Part shown: in pieces, positions 49,988-59,340 of the stretch
Layout: every line of letters begins with the position of its first letter
Numbering within the stretch: position 1 is the first letter of the stretch
NCBI RefSeq assembly: GCF_012933445.1
Contig: NZ_JABBNC010000046.1
Span: forward strand, 1-64,000
DNA from: Actinoplanes sp. TBRC 11911
GTDB lineage: Bacteria > Actinomycetota > Actinomycetes > Mycobacteriales > Micromonosporaceae
DNA: 64,000 nucleotides
Direction: 5' to 3'
The notes under the pieces: generated by a model
The model's input: the letters and a program-made list of their open reading frames with translations, nothing else
The model's database searches: none
What the model was told of the DNA's origin: nothing
Made by a program: the position numbers and the translations under genes

Positions 49988-50602
49988 GTGACGGATCTCC
50001 TTGATCAAGTGCTGGCGGCGGCCGATCCGCTGGTCCGCCGCGTCGACGAGGTGCTGAACGCGTCCGGCGCGCCGGACGGGCACGCCCTGTGGACCGAGCT
50101 TCGGCGCGTGCGGTTACTCCCCGGCGACGCGGCCCGCGCGGTGGCGGCGCTGGATCCCGCGCCGTTGTCCGGGGCCGCCGACGCGCTGCGCGCCGACGCT
50201 CGGACGTGCGCCGACGCGGCCGCCGAGCTGCCACCGCCGGACACGTGGACCGGCGAGGCCGCGGAGGCGTATGACGATCTTCGACGGCGGACGGCGGCTC
50301 GGTTGAGCGGCACCGACGACAGCTTGGACGAGCGATGGGAGGCCACCGCGGATCTGGCCGACGCACTGGCCGACTGGATGAGCACGGCCCGTTCCGACCT
50401 GGCCGTCGTTCTCGCCGAGGTGATGATCTCCGCCGAGGCGGTGACGCTGGTGACCAGCGAAACCTGGCCGGCGACGGCAGATCAGGCGTCGGCGGCCGCC
50501 GCGGTGGGCACGCGCATCCTCCGGTCGGTGGCCGCGAGCTACGCGGACGCGGACGACCTCTTGCGCGGCTCGGCGCCGCTGGCCAGCGCGATCCCGCTTT
50601 AG
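49988..50602 (+). CDS. WXG100-like helical protein, extended
   Basis: A 204-residue Ala/Asp-rich helical protein with TWTGEAAEAYDDLRRRTAARL in the middle, a WxG-type turn between two long helices as in WXG100 substrates. A second half of helices follows (ATADLADALADWMSTARSDL). Start GTG 49988. It is the third gene of a tight cluster with the YbaB-like and EspC-like genes; convergent with the MFS-tmk gene. The exact role is unknown. Confidence 0.7.
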   Translation: MTDLLDQVLAAADPLVRRVDEVLNASGAPDGHALWTELRRVRLLPGDAARAVAALDPAPLSGAADALRADARTCADAAAELPPPDTWTGEAAEAYDDLRRRTAARLSGTDDSLDERWEATADLADALADWMSTARSDLAVVLAEVMISAEAVTLVTSETWPATADQASAAAAVGTRILRSVAASYADADDLLRGSAPLASAIPL

Positions 50603-50622
50603 CGGACGCCGCCCCGCGCCGG

Positions 50623-52974
50623 CTAGCGGCGCTCCGCGCGCTGCTGGCCATTCGGGCCCTCGGGTGCGTCGTCGTCGAGACCGAGCACCTCGGCCATCTC
50701 TTCCAGCGGCGACTCGGCCCGATTTGTCCCATTGGGCGGCCGAGAGTCGGCGGTGACGCCGGGCGTGTCGCCCGCGGTGGGAACAGAGCCGGCCGCCGCG
50801 TCCTGCTGGGCGACCACCAGATCCGGGGCCGACGTGTCCGGCTCGGGTGGGACCTCGGTCGAGGCCGGCGCCGGATGCGTCACCACGTCGGCGGCGAGGA
50901 TCGCGGACAGGCGCTCCACCACGGCCGCGCCGATCTCCTCCTGTGGGCGGCCGGCGTCCAGCACGAGGTAACGCCGCGGGTCGGCGGCGGCCAGGTCGAG
51001 GAAGGCGTACCGCACTCGCTCGTGGAACGCCTTCGACTCGCTCTCCAGCCGGTCGGCCCCGGCGCCCCGGGAGTCGACGCGGCCCAAGCCCACGGCCGGG
51101 TCCACGTCCAGCAGGACCACCAGGTCGGGCTTCAGGCCGCCGGTCGCCCACGAGGACAGCCAGGACACCTCGGCGACCGGCAGCGTGCGGCCCGCGCCCT
51201 GGTACGCGAGCGACGAGTCCACGTACCGGTCGCTGATCACCACGGCGCCCCGGGCGAGAGCCGGTCGCACCACCGTGGCCACGTGATGGGCTCGGTCCGC
51301 CGCGTACAGCAGGGCCTCGGCCCGCGGCGACGGCGCCTCGGTCTTGTCCAGCACCAGGCCCCGGATGCGGGCGCCGACGTCGGTCGCGCCGGGCTCCCGG
51401 GTCACCACCACGTCGCGGCCCTCGGCCTGCAGGGCCGCGGCCAGCCGGGTGACCTGGGTCGACTTCCCGGCGCCCTCGCCGCCCTCGAAGACCACGAACA
51501 GGCCGGTACGGACGAACTGCTCAGCCGGCGCCAGCGGACGGCCGCGGATGGAACCCCAGAGGTCGGCCAGCACCGGAACGCCGTGCTTGTCGTCCATCTG
51601 CCGGAACGCGCTGATCCCGGCAAAGATCCCGGCGGCGCCCGCGAGCAGCAGCAACACCCGGGTGGACGAGACGGCGACGGTGAACGCGCCCAGGTCGACC
51701 CGCCGCGAGCTGCCCAGACCGACCAGGAAGCCGGAGAGGGTGATGGCCAGCAGCAGGACTATCCGGACGCCGATCTGGACCACGGCGAACGTCCGGCCGC
51801 GGACCGCGTCCTCGACCTCGGCGTACAGCAGGGTGATGCCCGCCAGGAAGGCCATGCCCGCGCCCGCCCCGACAAGCAGGGCACCGACCAGCGCCATCGA
51901 CAGGTGGAACGCCACCCCGAGGAACATCACCGCGCCGCCGGCGAGCACGATGCTCATGCCGAACCAGCGGCGGCGGGACAGGTCGCGCACAATCATCGGG
52001 CCGAGGCCGATGCCGACCGCGAGGCCCATGAAGATGACGCCGAAGAGCAGGTAGAACGCGGCCTCACCGGCGCCGAGCGAGGTGGCGAACGTCTTGGCCG
52101 CACCGATCACGACGCCACCGGCGGCGAACGCCCCGAAGATGCCCAGCACCAGGCCGCGGACCACGGGCGTACTGCCGAGGTATTTCCAGCCGTCCATGAA
52201 CTGGCGGAACATGCTCTGCTGGGCCTCGCGCTGACGTTCCGCGCTCTTGCCGCCGATCTCCTTGATGCCGAAGAAGACGACCAACGCGGTGGCCAGCCGG
52301 GACAGCGCGTTCAGGTAGAGCGCGATCTGCACCGGCTGTGCCCAGTCGGGTAAGGCGACCCCGGACTGCTGCAGGCCGGCGGTCAGCGCGGAGAGCAGCA
52401 GCGCGGCGAGGATCGGCGTGATCCCGTACGTGGTGATCAGGGTGAGCTGGTTGGAGATCTCGAGTTTCGACTTGGGGATGAGGTTCGGGACCGCGGCTTC
52501 CTTGGCCGGGATCCAGATCAGCGTCACGGCCTCGCCGACGAACGTGGCGATCGCGGCCCACGCGACGGTGATCGCGGCGTCCCCGCCGAAGAGCGGGACC
52601 AGCGGGATCGATCCGTAGAACACGAACCGGATGAGGTCGGTGATGACCATGGTGTAGCGCCGGTCGAACCGGTCGGCGAACACCCCGGCGAGCGGGCCCA
52701 GGACCAGGGAGGGCAGCAGGCGTACGGCGATCGTGCCGCCGAAGGCCGCGCCCTGTCCGGCACTGCTCTGGAACTGCGCCGCCGCGAAGATGCCGGTGGC
52801 CAGCAGGCCGATCCAGTCGCCGAACGAAGCGGCGCCCAGAACGAGCCAGAGCCGCCGGAACGGACGGATGCGCAGCACGGATCGCAACGCCGCCGCACCT
52901 GAAAGGTCGACAGGTCCGGTTTCCCGCGTTTCGGTGTCGATGGCCGTACCTCCCGTGATCCCCGCAGGGTGCAC
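50623..52974 (-). CDS. tmk: MFS transporter fused to thymidylate kinase
   Basis: A 783-residue fusion. Residues 1 to about 470 are a 12-helix MFS unit (AGVFADRFDRRYTMVITDLI between helices 2 and 3); from about residue 490 comes thymidylate kinase with P-loop FEGGEGAGKSTQ, TREPGATDVGARIRGLVLD, SDRYVDSSLAYQGAGRTLP and LLDVDPAVGLGR. A disordered acidic tail ends the protein. The kinase makes dTDP from dTMP. The same fusion exists in Streptomyces, so it is established. The start is uncertain: GTG 52974 is used, ATG 53043 is in frame but would leave little room for the divergent promoter. Confidence 0.88.
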   Translation of the reverse strand: MHPAGITGGTAIDTETRETGPVDLSGAAALRSVLRIRPFRRLWLVLGAASFGDWIGLLATGIFAAAQFQSSAGQGAAFGGTIAVRLLPSLVLGPLAGVFADRFDRRYTMVITDLIRFVFYGSIPLVPLFGGDAAITVAWAAIATFVGEAVTLIWIPAKEAAVPNLIPKSKLEISNQLTLITTYGITPILAALLLSALTAGLQQSGVALPDWAQPVQIALYLNALSRLATALVVFFGIKEIGGKSAERQREAQQSMFRQFMDGWKYLGSTPVVRGLVLGIFGAFAAGGVVIGAAKTFATSLGAGEAAFYLLFGVIFMGLAVGIGLGPMIVRDLSRRRWFGMSIVLAGGAVMFLGVAFHLSMALVGALLVGAGAGMAFLAGITLLYAEVEDAVRGRTFAVVQIGVRIVLLLAITLSGFLVGLGSSRRVDLGAFTVAVSSTRVLLLLAGAAGIFAGISAFRQMDDKHGVPVLADLWGSIRGRPLAPAEQFVRTGLFVVFEGGEGAGKSTQVTRLAAALQAEGRDVVVTREPGATDVGARIRGLVLDKTEAPSPRAEALLYAADRAHHVATVVRPALARGAVVISDRYVDSSLAYQGAGRTLPVAEVSWLSSWATGGLKPDLVVLLDVDPAVGLGRVDSRGAGADRLESESKAFHERVRYAFLDLAAADPRRYLVLDAGRPQEEIGAAVVERLSAILAADVVTHPAPASTEVPPEPDTSAPDLVVAQQDAAAGSVPTAGDTPGVTADSRPPNGTNRAESPLEEMAEVLGLDDDAPEGPNGQQRAERR

Positions 52975-53062
52975 TCTAACCGGCGGGCTCGAACGGCCGT
53001 GTTTCGCACGTTCGTGTGGCGCATAGGTGAAGCTATTTCGCATTGTTCATAAAGGCGTTAAC

Positions 53063-54259
53063 GTGCCTCCCGTGAGCGACACCCTGCGCGAACGCCTGGA
53101 CCGGGCGACCGGCCACCTCGAGACGCCGGTCGCGGCCGTCGACCTGGGGGCCTTCGACGACAATGCGTCGCAGCTCGTGGCCAGGGCAAACGGCAAGCCC
53201 CTGCGGGTGGCCAGCAAGTCGGTGCGCTGCCGGGCGCTGCTCGAGCGGGTGCTGGCGATGCCCGGCTGGCACGGTGTCATGTCGTACACATTGCGGGAAG
53301 CGATCTGGCTGGTCCGCGCGGGGGTCACCGACGACGTGCTGGTGGCGTACCCCACTGTTGATCGCACCGCGATCCGCGAGCTGGCCGGCGACCAGAAGCT
53401 GGCCGACGCCATCTCGATCATGATCGACCACCCCGCTCACCTGGACATCGTCGATCAGGTGACGCCGCCCGGCGACCGTCCGGCCGTCCGGCTGTGCATG
53501 GATCTCGACTCGTCCTGGAAGCCAGGCGGGTCACTGCACGTGGGCGTGCGCCGGTCGCCCGTGCACTCCGCGGCGCAGGCGGGCGCGCTGGCTCGCCGCG
53601 TCCGGGCACGCCCGGGTTTCCGGCTGGTCGGCCTCATGTCGTACGAGGCGCAGATCGCCGGCGTGGGTGACGACCCGCCGCGACAGGGCCTTCGCGCCCG
53701 GGCCATCCGGGTGATGCAGTCCCGCTCGTACCCGGAGATCGTCCGTCGGCGCGCGAAGGCGGTGGAGGCCGTCGGCGACCTCGAGTTCGTCAACGGTGGC
53801 GGCACCGGCAGCGTCGCGGCGACCGCGAACGACCCGGCGGTCACCGAGGTCACCGCCGGTTCCGGGCTGTACGGGCCCACGCTGTTCGATGCCTACACCG
53901 CGTGGCGGCCGAGGCCGGCCGCGTTCTTCGCGCTCAGCGTGGTCCGCCGCCCGGCGCCGCGGATCGCGACGGTGCTGGGCGGCGGCTGGATCGCCTCCGG
54001 CCCGGCCGAAGCGTCCCGGCAACCCAGCCCGTACCTGCCGGCCGGCCTGCGGTTCAAGCCGGACGAGGGTGCGGGCGAGGTGCAGACCCCGCTGGTGGGC
54101 GAGGCGGCCGAAACTCTACGACCGGGCGACCGGGTGTGGTTCCGGCACGCGAAGGCCGGCGAGCTCTGCGAACACGTCAACGATCTGCAACTCGTCGACG
54201 GGGAGACAGCGACGCCGGCCCCGACCTATCGCGGAGAGGGTCATGCGTTTCTCGGATGA
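53063..54259 (+). CDS. PLP-dependent amino acid deaminase/aldolase (alanine racemase fold)
   Basis: A 398-residue fold-type III PLP enzyme: LETPVAAVDLGAFDDNASQL, then PLRVASKSVRCRALLE with the PLP-binding lysine, MSYEAQIAGVG, and late LELGA-like strands ending TVLGGGWIASGPAEASRQPS. It belongs with D-threonine aldolase/D-serine dehydratase-like proteins. In other actinobacteria this gene is often next to a lactone oxidase gene, as here (55027). GTG 53063 or GTG 53072 may start; the latter is seven bases after TTAACG. Substrate unknown. Confidence 0.85.
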   Translation: MPPVSDTLRERLDRATGHLETPVAAVDLGAFDDNASQLVARANGKPLRVASKSVRCRALLERVLAMPGWHGVMSYTLREAIWLVRAGVTDDVLVAYPTVDRTAIRELAGDQKLADAISIMIDHPAHLDIVDQVTPPGDRPAVRLCMDLDSSWKPGGSLHVGVRRSPVHSAAQAGALARRVRARPGFRLVGLMSYEAQIAGVGDDPPRQGLRARAIRVMQSRSYPEIVRRRAKAVEAVGDLEFVNGGGTGSVAATANDPAVTEVTAGSGLYGPTLFDAYTAWRPRPAAFFALSVVRRPAPRIATVLGGGWIASGPAEASRQPSPYLPAGLRFKPDEGAGEVQTPLVGEAAETLRPGDRVWFRHAKAGELCEHVNDLQLVDGETATPAPTYRGEGHAFLG

Positions 54260-54260
54260 C

Positions 54261-54890
54261 CTACGCCGTGACGTGACGGTGCAGGTACTCCCTGATCAGC
54301 GCCTTGGCCTCGATGATCACGGCCTCGTCACCGTACTGGGCGCGGCGGAACGCCAGCTTGATCAGCGCGTCCGCCGCCTCGACCGAGATCTGCAGCGCGA
54401 ACCGCAGGCGGACCCGGTCCATGAGCTGGAACTGGTCGACCAGGAGCTCGGCCAGTCGCTCGGCGATGACCGCGTTGTTGTCGCGCTCGACGTCCAGCAG
54501 GTGGACGTCGACGACGTCACCGAAGTGCAGCGTGCGGAACCCCGCCACGCTGCGGTGCATCTGGATGTAGACGTCGATGGCGGCGTCGACGCCGTCCCAC
54601 CAATGGGCGAACGTCTCGCTCGCGAACCGAGCGGACAGCCCTTGGAGGTAGGCGTCCATGTTGCGCATTGCGAGGGCCTGCACGATGGCCCTCTTGTCCG
54701 GGAAGAACTGATAGACCGAGCCGATGGCAACCTCGGCACGCTCGGCGAGCAGCGTCGTGGTCAGCCCTTCATAGCCGACCTCGTCGACGAGCTCCGCGCA
54801 GGCGTCGAGCATGCGCTGGACCCGGGCAACGCTTCTGCCCTGCACCGGGACCCGGCGCAGGGGTCCGGTGGTGACGGTTGGTGTCGACAC
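54261..54890 (-). CDS. TetR-family regulator
   Basis: A 209-residue repressor with an N-terminal HTH (VQRMLDACAELVDEVGYEGL, then TLLAERAEVAIGSVYQFFPDK) and a ligand-binding helical C-terminus. GTG 54890 has GGGAG about nine bases upstream. It lies between two plus-strand metabolic genes and probably controls the lactone oxidase gene, whose start is 136 bases away and divergent. No clear palindrome was found in the gap. Confidence 0.9.
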   Translation of the reverse strand: MSTPTVTTGPLRRVPVQGRSVARVQRMLDACAELVDEVGYEGLTTTLLAERAEVAIGSVYQFFPDKRAIVQALAMRNMDAYLQGLSARFASETFAHWWDGVDAAIDVYIQMHRSVAGFRTLHFGDVVDVHLLDVERDNNAVIAERLAELLVDQFQLMDRVRLRFALQISVEAADALIKLAFRRAQYGDEAVIIEAKALIREYLHRHVTA

Positions 54891-55026
54891 GCGTCGCCAC
54901 TCCCTCTCAGCAGTGTTAATCGGAACGTTACTCGGATCAACGAGCGAGAGGCATCGACGGGACGCGGGGATCCGACGCAAACCCGGTTTGGTGCGGTTGT
55001 CCGCTCGTACGGAGGACAAAGCCAGA

Positions 55027-56328
55027 ATGACGACCCCCAGGACCGCCCATCGTTGGATCAATTGGGGCGGAAATCAGCAGTCTCTCGCCGTCGATATCTT
55101 GACTCCCGGCACGATCGACCAGGTTTGCGCGCACGTCAAGGAAGCGTCGGAATGTGGACGCAAAGTTAAGGCGGTCGGAACCGGGCATTCCTTCACCGAT
55201 ATCGCCGTCGCTAATGATCAGCGGATGCTTCTGCACCGTCTGAGTGATCTCGTCACGGTCGACGGCTCGCTGGTGACGGTTCAGGCCGGGATGCCGTTGT
55301 CCAAGCTCAACCGGCTGTTGGCGCAGCACGGGCTGGCGATGCCGAACCTCGGCGACATCGACGAGCAGACCGTGGCCGGGGCGATCTCCACCGGAACGCA
55401 CGGGACGGGTGCCGGCCATTCGACTCTCGCGTCCTGCGTAGAAGAGGTCAAACTGGTCACCGGCACCGGCGACGTCCTTATCGTCAAGAAAGAGGATGAA
55501 ATCTTCCCGGCGGCCCGATTAGGGCTCGGCTCTCTCGGCATTCTGGTCGAGGTCACCCTGCGCTGCGTGGAGGCATTTACGCTGCTCGCCGACGAGCGGC
55601 CGATGCCGCTGGCCGATGTGCTGGCCGGCCTCGACGAATGGATCCCGGCGAACGATCATGTCGAGTTCTACTGGTACCCCTACACCGACCGGGCCCAGCT
55701 GAAGATCAACAACCGGGTCGAGTCGAACGATCACCCGCTGTCGGACTTCCGGGGCTGGCTCGACGACGAGTTCCTGGCGAACTCGGTCTTCGGCGCCGCC
55801 TGCCGCCTCGGCCGGCGCATCCCGCCCCTGGTCCCGGCCATCAGCGCGGTCGCGGCCAGGGCACTGACGGCCAGGACCTACACCGAGCGCTCCGACCACG
55901 TTTTCTGTACGCCGCGACGAGTCCACTTCACCGAGATGGAGTACGAGATCCCCCGAGGCGCCCTCCCCCAGGTGCTCGACGCCCTGCCCACGATCGTCGA
56001 GTCGCTGCCGTTCAAGGTGCAGTTCCCGGTCGAGGTGCGCTTCACCGGCCCGGACGATGTCTGGCTATCGCACGGCTACGGACGCGAATCGGCGTACGTG
56101 GCGGTGCATCAATTCGTCGGGAGCCCGTACGAGGCGTACTTCCGTGCCGTGGAGAACGTCTGCCGGCCGCTCGGCGGGCGCCCGCACTGGGGGAAGCTGC
56201 ATTACCGCACCGCCGATGACCTGCGCCCGGTCTACGAGAGGTTCGACGACTTCGTGGCCGTCCGCGACCGTCTCGACCCGGCCCGGGTCTTCGCGAACGA
56301 TTACCTGGACCGGGTGCTCGGCGCCTGA
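55027..56328 (+). CDS. D-arabinono-1,4-lactone oxidase family FAD enzyme
   Basis: A 433-residue oxidoreductase of the VAO/PCMH family: FAD-binding region KVKAVGTGHSFTDIAVANDQ, DEQTVAGAISTGTHGTGAG, and the ALO C-terminal cap with VHFTEMEYEIPR and GGRPHWGKLHY. It would oxidise an aldonolactone to an ascorbate-type product, using oxygen or another acceptor; the histidine in GTGHSF could be the covalent FAD link. ATG 55027 has GGAGG upstream. It is likely regulated by the divergent TetR gene. Confidence 0.9.
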   Translation: MTTPRTAHRWINWGGNQQSLAVDILTPGTIDQVCAHVKEASECGRKVKAVGTGHSFTDIAVANDQRMLLHRLSDLVTVDGSLVTVQAGMPLSKLNRLLAQHGLAMPNLGDIDEQTVAGAISTGTHGTGAGHSTLASCVEEVKLVTGTGDVLIVKKEDEIFPAARLGLGSLGILVEVTLRCVEAFTLLADERPMPLADVLAGLDEWIPANDHVEFYWYPYTDRAQLKINNRVESNDHPLSDFRGWLDDEFLANSVFGAACRLGRRIPPLVPAISAVAARALTARTYTERSDHVFCTPRRVHFTEMEYEIPRGALPQVLDALPTIVESLPFKVQFPVEVRFTGPDDVWLSHGYGRESAYVAVHQFVGSPYEAYFRAVENVCRPLGGRPHWGKLHYRTADDLRPVYERFDDFVAVRDRLDPARVFANDYLDRVLGA

Positions 56329-56338
56329 CCCTATATAT

Positions 56339-59155
56339 CTACTCGGCGCTGGCCGTGGCCTTCTTCGGCGCGGCCTTCTTCGCGGCCGCCACCTTCTTGG
56401 CCGGTGCCTTCTTCGCCGCGGTGGTCTTCTTCGCGGCCGTCTTCTTGGCCGCGGTCTTCTTCGCCGCGGTCTTCTTGGCCGGCTTCTCGTCCGCCGACTT
56501 CGGGGCCGCCTTCTTCGCCGCCCGCTTGCGCGGCGCCGGTCCCTTGGCCCGCTTCTCGGCGAGCATCTCGGACGCCTGCTCGACGGTCAGCTCCTCCGGG
56601 GTCTGACCGCTGCGCAGGGAGGCGTTGTACTCCCCGTCGGTCACGTACGGACCGAACCGGCCGTCCTTGATCACCATCGGCTTCTCGGTGACCGGGTCCG
56701 GACCCATCTCGCGCAGCGGCGGCTTCGCGGCCCCCCGCTGGCGCGTCTTCGGCGCGGCCAGCAGGGCCAGGGCCTCGTCCAGGCCGATCGTGAAGAGCTG
56801 GTCCTCCCGGTCGAGCGAGCGCGAGTCGGTGCCGCGCTGCACGTACGGGCCGAACCGGCCGTTGCGCGCCACGATCTCGGCGCCCTCGGCGTCCTTGCCG
56901 ACGATGCGCGGCAGGGTGAGCAGCTGCAACGCCTGGTCGAGGGTCAGCGTCTCGGGCGACTGGCTGCGGAACAGCGACGCCTTGCGCTCGCCGCTCGACA
57001 CGTACGGGCCGAACCGGCCCGACTTGATCACGACGGACGCGCCGTTCGCCGGGTCGTCGCCGAGCGTGCGCTCGCCCCCGCCGCCGAGGAACAGCTCGTC
57101 GACCTTTTCCTCGGTGAGCTCGTCCGGGGCGACCCCCTCCGGGATCGACACACGGTCCTCGGGGGCCTCCTCGGTCGCGTCCGGAACCTGCCGCTGCAGG
57201 TACGGACCGTAGCGGCCGACCCGCACCACGACGTGCCGGCCCTCGGCGTCGTCGAAGAGCGGGATCGAGTTGATCGACCGCGCGTCGATGGCGCTCAGGT
57301 TCTCGGTGACCAGCTTGCGCAGGCCACCCGCCTTGGCGATGACGTCATCGTCGTCGGCGGTCTGGCTGCCGAAGTAGAAGGAGGTGAGGAAGTCCTGCGC
57401 GGCGAGCTCGGCCCCGGCGATCTCGTCGAGGTCGTTCTCCATCGCGGCGGTGAAGTCGTAGTCGACCAGGCGCGGGTAGTGCCGCTCCAGCAGGTTGATC
57501 ACGGCGAATGCGATGAACGTCGGGATCAGCGCCTGACCCCGCTTCTCCACGTAGCCGCGGTCCTGGATGGTCTGCATGATCGACGCGTACGTCGAGGGGC
57601 GGCCGATGCCCAGCTCTTCCAGGGCCTTGACCAGCGAAGCCTCGGTGTAGCGCGCCGGCGGGATCGTGTTGTGCCCGGCCGCGGCCAGCTCTTCCGCGTT
57701 CAGCGCCTGGTCGCGGACCAGGTTCGGCAGGCGGCGCTCGGCGTCCTCGGCGTCCGCGTTCTCGTCGTCCGAGGACTCCACGTACGCCCGGAGGAAGCCC
57801 GGCTCGGTGATCGTCTTACCGGTGGCCCCGAAGTCCGCCTCCTCCTGCGCGGTGGAGACGGCGCGGATGCGTACGGAGATCGAGTTTCCGACCGCATCGA
57901 TCATCTGCGACGCGACCGTACGCCGCCAGATCAGCTCGTACAACCGGAACTCGTCGCCGGAGAGCTCGTTCGCCACCTCGCCGGGAGCGCGGAAGTTGTC
58001 GCCCGCGGGCCGGATGGCCTCGTGCGCCTCCTGCGCGTTCTTGACCTTGCCGGTGTAGCGGCGCGGCTCCGGCGGGACGCTGCGCTGGCCGTACAGCTCG
58101 GCGATCTGCCGCCGGGCGGCCGCGATGGCCGTCTCGGACAGGTTCACCGAGTCGGTACGCATGTAGGTGATGAAGCCGTTCTCGTACAGCCGCTGGGCGG
58201 TGCGCATCGTCTGGGCCGACGACATGCGCAGCTTGCGGGCCGCTTCCTGCTGCAGCGTCGAGGTGATGAACGGCGCGTACGGCCGGCGGCGGTACGGCTT
58301 CTCCTCGACCCGGGTGACCTTGAACTCCTGGCCGTCGAGGCGGGCGGCCAGACCGCGGGCGCCGTCGCCGTCGAGCTGGACCGCGCCCGAGCCCGGCTTT
58401 AGCTGCCCGGTGGTCGGTTCGAAGTCCTTACCGGTGGCGATGCGGTCGCCGTTGAGCGCGATCAGTGTCGCGTTGAAGCGGCGCGCGCCCTCGACCTGGC
58501 CCTGGACGGCGAGCAGGGCGTTGATGTCCCAATACTCCGCGGAACGGAACGCCATGCGCTGGCGCTCACGCTCGACCACGATCCGGGTGGCCACCGACTG
58601 GACCCGGCCCGCCGACAGCTTCGGCATGACCTTCTTCCAGAGGACCGGGCTCACCTCGTACCCGTACAGGCGGTCCAGGATGCGCCGGGCCTCCTGGGCG
58701 TCCACCAGGGCCTTGTCGATGTCGCGCGGGTTGGCGACGGCGGCCTGGATGGCGGCCCGGGTGATCTCGTGGAAGACCATCCGCTTGACCGGCACCTTGG
58801 GCTTGATCGTCTCGACCAGGTGCCACGCGATGGCCTCGCCCTCGCGGTCCTCATCGGTGGCGAGGAAGATCTCGTCCACCTCGCGGGCCAGCTTCTTCAG
58901 CTTGGCGATCTGCTGTTTGCGGTCGGCGGAGATCACATAGAGCGGATGGAAGCCGTTGTCGACGTCGACACCCAGCCGGGCCCACGATTCGCCCTTGTAC
59001 TCCTCGGGCACCTCGTCGGCGTTCTTCGGCAGGTCACGGACATGGCCGATAGAGGCCTCGACAAAGTAGTCGGGGCCTAGGTAACCGGCGATCGTCTTGG
59101 CCTTCGACGGAGACTCGACGATGACCAGACGGGTCGTCCTGGTGTCACTCGGCAC
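56339..59155 (-). CDS. topA: DNA topoisomerase I
   Basis: A 938-residue type IA topoisomerase relaxing negative supercoils. The Toprim domain starts VIVESPSKAKTIAGYLG and has DEDREGEAIAWHL; the catalytic tyrosine is Tyr331 in GFITYMRTDS. Several C-terminal repeat domains with KxGRFGPYV motifs follow in place of zinc fingers, as in actinobacteria, then a tail of about 45 Ala/Lys-rich residues that binds DNA. Start GTG 59155 with GGAG five bases upstream. A small hairpin (CTGTCCG/CGGACAG, 59181-59199) lies in the leader. Confidence 0.97.
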   Translation of the reverse strand: MPSDTRTTRLVIVESPSKAKTIAGYLGPDYFVEASIGHVRDLPKNADEVPEEYKGESWARLGVDVDNGFHPLYVISADRKQQIAKLKKLAREVDEIFLATDEDREGEAIAWHLVETIKPKVPVKRMVFHEITRAAIQAAVANPRDIDKALVDAQEARRILDRLYGYEVSPVLWKKVMPKLSAGRVQSVATRIVVERERQRMAFRSAEYWDINALLAVQGQVEGARRFNATLIALNGDRIATGKDFEPTTGQLKPGSGAVQLDGDGARGLAARLDGQEFKVTRVEEKPYRRRPYAPFITSTLQQEAARKLRMSSAQTMRTAQRLYENGFITYMRTDSVNLSETAIAAARRQIAELYGQRSVPPEPRRYTGKVKNAQEAHEAIRPAGDNFRAPGEVANELSGDEFRLYELIWRRTVASQMIDAVGNSISVRIRAVSTAQEEADFGATGKTITEPGFLRAYVESSDDENADAEDAERRLPNLVRDQALNAEELAAAGHNTIPPARYTEASLVKALEELGIGRPSTYASIMQTIQDRGYVEKRGQALIPTFIAFAVINLLERHYPRLVDYDFTAAMENDLDEIAGAELAAQDFLTSFYFGSQTADDDDVIAKAGGLRKLVTENLSAIDARSINSIPLFDDAEGRHVVVRVGRYGPYLQRQVPDATEEAPEDRVSIPEGVAPDELTEEKVDELFLGGGGERTLGDDPANGASVVIKSGRFGPYVSSGERKASLFRSQSPETLTLDQALQLLTLPRIVGKDAEGAEIVARNGRFGPYVQRGTDSRSLDREDQLFTIGLDEALALLAAPKTRQRGAAKPPLREMGPDPVTEKPMVIKDGRFGPYVTDGEYNASLRSGQTPEELTVEQASEMLAEKRAKGPAPRKRAAKKAAPKSADEKPAKKTAAKKTAAKKTAAKKTTAAKKAPAKKVAAAKKAAPKKATASAE

Positions 59156-59340
59156 GGCACTCCCAAGATTCCACGCTCAGCTGTCCGCCCTCCGGACAGA
59201 CTTTCAACGTAACGCGCCGGACGAGCACACATTCCCCGGCGGGCGGGGAGTCGGATGGTAACGGTCCGGCCACCGCATGCGTCCGACGGCGACACCGTAC
59301 ACCGCGAAGACCGCGTCGTGTCGCACACAATCCAGGAAGA

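Noticed and set aside
54903..54945. TetR operator in the gap before the lactone oxidase gene
   Set aside because: GTTAATCGGAACGTTAC looks symmetrical at first, but fewer than half of the positions pair, so no operator is called.
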